Origin: Papaver somniferum
Lineage: Eukaryota > Streptophyta > Magnoliopsida > Ranunculales > Papaveraceae
Length of the DNA stretch: 64,000 bases
Reading direction: 5' to 3'
Assembly (NCBI RefSeq): GCF_003573695.1
Contig: NC_039360.1
Span: 125,760,336-125,824,335 of the forward strand
Shown here: positions 58,295 through 64,000 of the stretch, in pieces
Layout of the letters: each line of letters begins with the position of its first letter
Position numbering within the stretch: position 1 is the first letter of the stretch
Program-made: the position numbers and the translations under genes
The notes under the pieces: model-generated
The model's input: only the letters and a program-made list of their open reading frames with translations
The model's database searches: none
Told to the model about the DNA's origin: nothing

Positions 58295-58990
58295 ATGGCA
58301 TCTTCCTCATCTCACCAGAATACATCAGAGTGTGAAGAGATTACTGCAAGAATGACATCTCTATTCAAAAATGATGAAGAATCGTATGAGACCTCAGAAG
58401 ATTTGGTTGAAACGAGTTCTGAAAATAAGTTTTCCTTGGTACAAAGATCATGGAGACCTTCAGGAAATATGGATATATCTAGTTATGGCAAAGCAATATA
58501 CTTAGTGCACTTTGAATTAAGATGTGACTACAACACAGTTCTCACAAGATCTCCATGGGCTCTTACTGAAGATTTGATGCTGATAGAAGTTTGCGATCCA
58601 GATAAACTCCCACATGAGTATGAATTCAAATATGTTGACTTCACAATCCAAATTCATGGCCTTTCTCTGAGCAACCAGAAGATCAAAATGGTGGAGTTCA
58701 TAGCCTCAAAGATTGGAGTCCCTTATCCTATTTAAGCAGCAGAACAAGCCAAATGAGAGAGTTTTGCAAAAGTAAGAGTGAAGATTGATGTCACAAAATC
58801 TTTAAGACATGATCTAACCTTCATATTACCATAAAAAAAGGAGTACAGAGTCTCTTTAAGGTACTAAAGACTACCAAAAGTGTGTTTTTTCTGCGGAAGA
58901 TTTGCACATATCATGAAACAGTTTCCAGAATTATCAAAGGAATGCGAGAAGATGGGTTTTTTCTCCCCAGAAACGTTCATGGAGAAATAA
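58295..58990 (+). pseudogene. Second LINE, ORF1 remnant
   Basis: ATG at 58295 starts MASSSSHQNTSECEEITARM. It has a DUF4283-like region (YLVHFELRCDYNTVLTRSPW, LMLIEVCDPDKLPHEYEF, YVDFTIQIHGLSL). A TAA stop falls at about 58733, then the same protein continues in broken frames to CVFFCGRFAHIMKQF, a damaged zinc knuckle near 58890. Pro/Asn/Thr-rich text follows up to 59260. This is the RNA-binding protein of a plant L1 LINE, no longer functional. Confidence 0.7.
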
Positions 58991-59822
58991 TATGAAGCTT
59001 GCTAGATTTACTGAAGAAATTAATGTTGGTTTTAAACCAAAAGAAAATCCAACTTCCACCATTACCAGGAATAACCAGGAAAATACAAAAACCATTCATG
59101 GCGGGAACCCTAATTTCCAATCGACAAGTCAAGCTAGTCAATCAAAACCATCTATCAATCCCTACAATCACTCAACCACAATATCTCCACAGCTGGAAAA
59201 ATCTCCTCCCAATATTCTGACGAAAACGAATCCGCAGCTAACAAGCAAACTTCCATACCCTTAGCAGTCAACTTTCAATTCAAAATCCATAAAAAACTCG
59301 ATTTCCATCTATCCCAAACTCTAATACTAGAAACAAAGGAGGGAAATTTTCAAAACATAAAACCACCTCATCAATTATTGCTATAAAACCTCCCTGAGTG
59401 GATACCCATAATTCCCACCAGATCCTCACTCATCCATCTAAGCCCATATCAGAATCATACCAATTCAACCCACTACCCAATACCACCAACTCCATCATTA
59501 CTCCGAAAAATAATTCCACCTAAAATATCACCACCCCACCTGAAATTTCAGCAAACAAACCCTATCAAATGCTAAATAATAAGAAATCCCAGCACCTCAA
59601 GACAGCAAAAACCGGGATAGCATTCAAGAAAATACAAATAGTTTGAAAACAGTGGAGAAGATAAATCAGATCTCACCACACAAAAAAAGGAAGCAAAACC
59701 CACCACCTTACCTGGCAGCAAAAGATCACCAGAACCAATAGATTGTGACCCACCAGTAAAGCAACATTGCAACAACTCTAAAAAGGCTTTGGCGACTTTC
59801 CTATAAAATTCGTAGGATAAAT

Positions 59823-60442
59823 GTTAATACAATTCTGGAACTGTCATGGATTAGGGAATGAGACGATAGTTCTGTCCTTAAACTTATTCCTGCAAGCTGC
59901 AAACCTTCTATCTTTTTTATCTCGGAAACAAGATTGAATTAATCCAATAACATAAGAGTTTGCAGCTCACTCAATTTCAGGCATTATGATTTTGTAGCTG
60001 CAAATGGAAGAAGTGAAGGTCTTGCTTTACCTTGGCAAGATAATGTTGATATGGAAGTGATTTCTAAAACTCAAAATCTAATACAATATAATATTGGTCC
60101 ACAGTTAAGTATTTCAGAGTGGAGACTGATGTGTGTATATGGAGTAAAAACATAAATTATACCATTGAACAAATGATGGAGAATTGATTTCAGATCATGA
60201 ACAGATTAAAGAACACCTTATTTCTTATTTTCAAAATATGTTTTCTAAGGATTCTAATGTTTCACCTAATTCTGTTTCTTTTGAGAATTTTTCTAATATT
60301 AGTGAAGAACATTATAGGACTGTTGGAAAAATCCCTGATGGTGAGGAGATTTTCAATGTTGTAAAAAACATGGCTTACTGAATACTACAGAACCGGATGG
60401 ATATCCTGCACTAACCTACAAGAAGTATTGGGATGTAGTTGG
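59823..60442 (+). pseudogene. Second LINE, ORF2 fragments
   Basis: FWNCHGLGNE near 59840 is the endonuclease start. Most of the endonuclease is then missing, and 60184-60381 gives LISDHEQIKEHLISYFQNMF and onward, the pre-RT linker. EPDGYPALTYKKYWDVVG at about 60385-60440 is the start of the RT domain. It is cut exactly where the long LTR begins at 60443. Confidence 0.7.
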
Positions 60443-62828
60443 TGTTTGAGCATTGCTCGGTCAACCTTGCATGCGTTGTTATCTCAAGCATGTTTGTCAA
60501 TGTTAGTGATCAAAACTATAAGTCTTGATTTCTAGTCTACTATAGCTAAGATCTCGGACTAGGATAGAAAGTGTAGTTGAGCTCAAGAACTCCATGGCGA
60601 TCATCATACATGACAAAGGACTGCTCAAGGAACTGGTAGATCTTCATCGACTAAAAGGTATGTGGAGACTTGAAATTATCAATCACTCAAAAGTCTATCT
60701 ACTCTATCTCCTATCTTGAGACAAAAGTTGTTGTGCTATATAGACTTTGATTATACACATTTGCTATTTGGAGCCGAGTTTATCTCGCCTATTTATTTCT
60801 CGAAATATGTGTTGGTAAGCTTTCGCTTTGGCCAAACTTATCTATACCTAGTGACGAAAGTCATGTTATGTTTCAATCACTTTGAAAATGGCTTTGATGA
60901 CAATAGTCGATTCTTTATGTCTAATGAATATCATAACATTATAGAAGAATGTTTCAATGATTGAAATGAGAGTTTAGATTATATAACCATTGTTGGATAT
61001 AAGCATTGTTGTGGAAACACATATATGAATAAGTCCTTATTCCTTGAACCGAAGTTTGCGAACTTTGTTTATCAAGAGAACCGGAAAAAGAGCCGTGAAC
61101 TCAGTCCGTGAACCCAGTCTGAACTGGCGGAAGTTCTCGACCCGAAAAAATCTGCTGGAGTTTGAGAACTCCTTCCGGGAACTTAAGTCCGCGAACCCAG
61201 TCCGCGAACTTGAGTTAGGTTATATTTAAAGACGATTGTTTGTAAACTCATTTTTTTATATAAATTAAGGGATGCAAGTTTGCAAACCATGGCTATAAAG
61301 TTCATGAACCGATTCAAGTGAATCAAATCGTTTTTGCTTCAATTGTGTCTTGTATAGTTACATAAGATTTCCTTGCAATTGAACAACTCTCTAACTAGTT
61401 CATTTTAGTCAATGAACTAGTTATGGTGAAGAAGATATTGGTTGATATGAAAGTACTCATATAGCTAACCATTTGGTTAACTACTATTGAACCATCAAAT
61501 GTACATGTTTGGGTACGGTTACACAAACCTAAAATCGTACATTTCATTTGTGTGAAACAAGCTTGGTTTTTCGATCTAACGGTTGAAAGATATTAGCTTG
61601 AATCTAAATCAGGTTTTCATATAACGGTGAATATTGAATGCTTTGTTACCAAGCTAACATTGATTACTAACCCCGATTTGAAAGACTATATAAGGGAGAA
61701 CTCCAGCAACTGGTAAACCTAATCCCCACACCTTCTGTGTGATACTAGTTGCATATCTAGAGTCGATTCTCCTTTAACCTTTGGTTTCCTCTTCTAAACA
61801 AGGTTAACGACTTAAAGACTTCATTGGAATTGTGAATCCAGACCAATACTACTTTCTCGTAGTTGTGTGATATGATCTTGCACATTCTATCGTACGAGTA
61901 CAATCGCAAAGATTGTCTTGAGATTAATATCTCTGATAGGCAAGATATAAACTTAATCACAAACATCTTCGTCTCATCGTTTGTGATCCCACTACATCTT
62001 CTTTCGCGGCGTCGATTAAGATTGATGTAAGGTGATTGATAATACTAGGCTGTTCTTCAGGAATATAAGTCCGGTTTATCAATTGGTTCCTGTTCACCTT
62101 GATTTATCAAAAGACGGAACAAATCTCATAGGTATTTCTGTAGGAGACAGATTTACCTATTATTATAGACTTTTCTGTGTGATACATATTTGTTTATTTA
62201 AGTCTTCGACTTTCGGTCGTAGCAACTCTTAGTTGTGGGTGAGATCAGCTAAGGGAATCAAGTGCGTAGTATCCTGCTTGGATCAGAGACGTAGGAGCAT
62301 AAATGTACCTTGGATCAGTGTGAGATTGATCGGGGTTCAACCAAAGTCTAGACCGAAGTTAGTTTGAAGTAGGCTAGTGTCTGTAGCGGCTTAATACGGT
62401 GTGTGTTCAATCTGGACTAGGTCCTGGGGTTTTTCTGCATTTGTGGTTTCCTTGTTAACAAAATTCTGGTGTCTGTGTTATTTCTATTCCGCATTATATT
62501 TTGTTATATAATTGAAATATCACAGGTTATACGTTGTTCAATCAATAGAATATCCGACCTTTTGGTTGTTGATTTAAATTGATTGACACTTGGATATTGG
62601 TCTTTGGTACCATCCAAGTTATCTCTCTAGTATTTGATAAAGACTCGCAGATTTCTATTTGATTGAGTATATATGTAATCCAGAGATTGAGATATAAACT
62701 CTTTGATATACTTTTTATCTAGATTGAGCCTGACTGTCTAGTTGATTCTCTAGAAAGTATATTGGAGTTTTTTCATACAGATTTCTAAGCGAAATATTGG
62801 GTGTGGTTGTTAGACCCACGCTTTTTTG
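60443..62828 (+). repeat. 5' LTR of element E, 2386 bp
   Basis: It starts TGTTTGAGCATTGCTCGG and ends CGCTTTTTTG, one base off the usual TTTTTCA end. It carries the AGTCCGCGAAC motif cluster (61085-61220) and the conserved CTGGACTAGGTCCTGGGG transcript-end region. Frames inside it recur in other LTR copies and are not genes. Confidence 0.85.
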
Positions 62829-62830
62829 AT

Positions 62831-62842
62831 TGGTATCAGAGC
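62831..62842 (+). other. Primer-binding site of element E (initiator Met tRNA)
   Basis: TGGTATCAGAGC, perfect, two bases past the LTR end. Confidence 0.92.
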
Positions 62843-62894
62843 AGGCAAACACGTTAAAGACCTTACAAGTCTGTGTTTGTAGCGATCTGACTCT

Positions 62895-63404
62895 ATGGAC
62901 AGAGGTGCTATCTCAATAAACATACCACCAGTCTTCGATGGCTCTATTTATTTATGGTGGATGCGAGCTTTTCTTCAAGCAAGTGATTTTAAATCATGGA
63001 TATATGTAGTTAATGGATATAATGCTCCCGTTGTGGCAGTTGGAGATGTAAACGTTCCCAAGGACATTGGTGAATACACCCCTGCCGAGATAAATGCTGC
63101 AAAGCGAAATTCCGACGGTTTGAATGCCATTATACATGCCATCACCCCAAATCTTCAACACCATGTGTCAAATTGCACTAAGTCTAAAGAATCTTGGGAT
63201 ATCTTGGAAACCGTATTTGAAGGAAATACCAGTGAAAAGGAAGCTAGGCTTCAAAACCTTAATTCCGATTGGGAAAACCTTCGTATGGCAGATGAAGAAA
63301 CATTTGATGAGTTGAATCAAAAAGTGTCTGAAGTTCTTAATGCATCTTTTGCATTGAGTAAGACTATTCCTGAAAAGGACATTGTGATGATCGATGCCAT
63401 CTAG
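62895..63404 (+). CDS. Copia gag (UBN2-type) of element E, frameshifted near its end
   Basis: ATG 62895 opens 169 codons: MDRGAISINIPPVFDGSIYL, WWMRAFLQASDFKSWIYV, a linker, then HHVSNCTKSKESWDILETVF and EGNTSEKEARLQNLNSDWEN. These are the W-M-FL, SA-E-WD-L and L-SL marks of the copia gag domain, which forms the particle shell. It ends at TAG 63402, but from ATG 63394 the +1 frame stays open to the window end. That frame reads SRYDFKKHAIVEENNLDTLS, RNTLVGKIKIFDLELKQRDK, a lysine-rich stretch, and FKCYKSVNDTPNYPDTEVCEL, a worn zinc-knuckle region. A single frameshift near 63390 therefore breaks a longer gag. Confidence 0.85.
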   Translation: MDRGAISINIPPVFDGSIYLWWMRAFLQASDFKSWIYVVNGYNAPVVAVGDVNVPKDIGEYTPAEINAAKRNSDGLNAIIHAITPNLQHHVSNCTKSKESWDILETVFEGNTSEKEARLQNLNSDWENLRMADEETFDELNQKVSEVLNASFALSKTIPEKDIVMIDAI

Positions 63405-64000
63405 ATACGACTTTAAGAAGCATGCCATCGTTGAAGAAAATAACCTTGATACTCTTTCCAGAAATACTCTTGTTGGAAAAATTAAAATTTTCGATCTCGA
63501 ACTTAAACAAAGAGATAAAAGTCAATTGTTTAGCAACCATGTTGCTACATCTGATAAAAGGTCTCATCGTCCCAAATTGATTGATGAATGGGATGAGAAT
63601 TGCTTTATTTCTACTCTGTCACTGTTTATACGACGACTTAAGAAAGTTCTTAGACAAAGTAAAAGAAAGTCTCAAAAGAGAACCCAATCAATCAATAAAA
63701 AGGATAAGAAAGTTCAAAGAAACTATGCTAGCAAAAATAGTTTCAAGTGCTATAAAAGTGTCAATGATACTCCTAATTATCCTGACACAGAGGTTTGTGA
63801 GTTAGCTAAAGCATGGATGGCTACTCTTGAATATTGTCCCGAGGATGAAATATATGAATTTTCTCTTAACCTCTTTGTTGACAATCACATTTTCCCTCCT
63901 AATAGTCCGGACTATTCCGTGATAAATAATCATTCCTCTCCTGAAGTGTTTCAATTAGAAAAGAAAACTCTGTTTAAAAGGATTGAAGATCTGGAATGTC
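63394..64000 (+). pseudogene. Gag C-terminal region of element E, shifted frame, partial
   Basis: Open without stops from 63394 to the end. It continues gag after the frameshift, through a basic region (KKVLRQSKRKSQKRTQSINK) and on to an acidic, coiled-coil-like part (EYCPEDEIYEFSLNLF, EVFQLEKKTLFKRIEDLEC). The last part resembles the coiled-coil proteins of elements A, B and 50098, so that domain seems to be the normal C-terminal extension of this family's gag. Confidence 0.7.

Larger units (their letters stand above)
60443..64000 (+). mobile_element. Long-LTR copia element E, 5' part, runs off the window
   Basis: 5' LTR 60443-62828, intact primer site 62831-62842, and gag from 62895. It is inserted into LINE ORF2. 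The pol region and 3' LTR lie beyond 64000, so autonomy cannot be judged. Confidence 0.88.

Overview
The window looks like AT-rich, repeat-dominated intergenic DNA from a flowering plant, probably a eudicot. The evidence is a spliced ERD6-like sugar transporter, an anthocyanin-type R2R3-MYB first exon, a FAR1-family exon, plant copia elements, L1-type LINEs and plant MITEs. I cannot name the species; a poppy-family relative would fit the repeat style, but that is a weak impression. I see no bacterial operons, CRISPR arrays, rRNA genes or true tRNA genes.

Layout. 1-1015 is a tandem array of ~180-bp units, followed by a TATA-bearing LTR-like stretch. 1535-1661 (-) is an orphan MYB exon 1. 2291-3956 (-) is the 3' part of a copia element with one 323-bp LTR. 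5106-9822 is a structurally complete, apparently non-coding LTR retrotransposon (target duplication GTATT) that carries four tRNA-like units and a GC-richer hairpin region. 10430-27413 is a nest of long-LTR (~2.0-2.5 kb) copia-like elements: element A on the plus strand, a solo LTR inserted in its 5' LTR with target duplication GAAGT, and a minus-strand element B that contains a ~1.06-kb genomic copy, introns included, of the neighbouring sugar transporter gene.

28582-31783 is the one apparently intact host gene: 18 exons, all splice phases consistent, 474 codons. After it come a TIR element with many GTTCGGTT/AACCGAAC motifs (32543-34401) and a 45-bp minisatellite (35522-35995). 36678-44822 is a near full-length but decayed L1-type LINE bounded by a 17-bp target duplication. 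It was itself hit by a MITE (38115-38357) and by a PIF/Harbinger-like element (41720-43553, TAA duplication) that carries a decayed plant-mobile-domain gene rather than a visible transposase.

45335-47920 (-) is a truncated copia element whose gag start is fused in frame to the integrase C-terminal part. 48308-48523 (-) is a FAR1-related exon. 50098-57362 holds two more decayed long LTRs and a broken gag. 57873-58026 is a MITE with a 9-bp duplication. 58295-60442 is a second decayed LINE, cut by a younger long-LTR copia element whose 5' LTR (60443-62828), tRNA-iMet primer site and gag run off the right edge.

The genes do not form a pathway. The biology here is of transposable elements nesting, capturing host sequence and exchanging LTR modules around one working transporter gene. 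All domain calls come from reading the translations; no database search was run.
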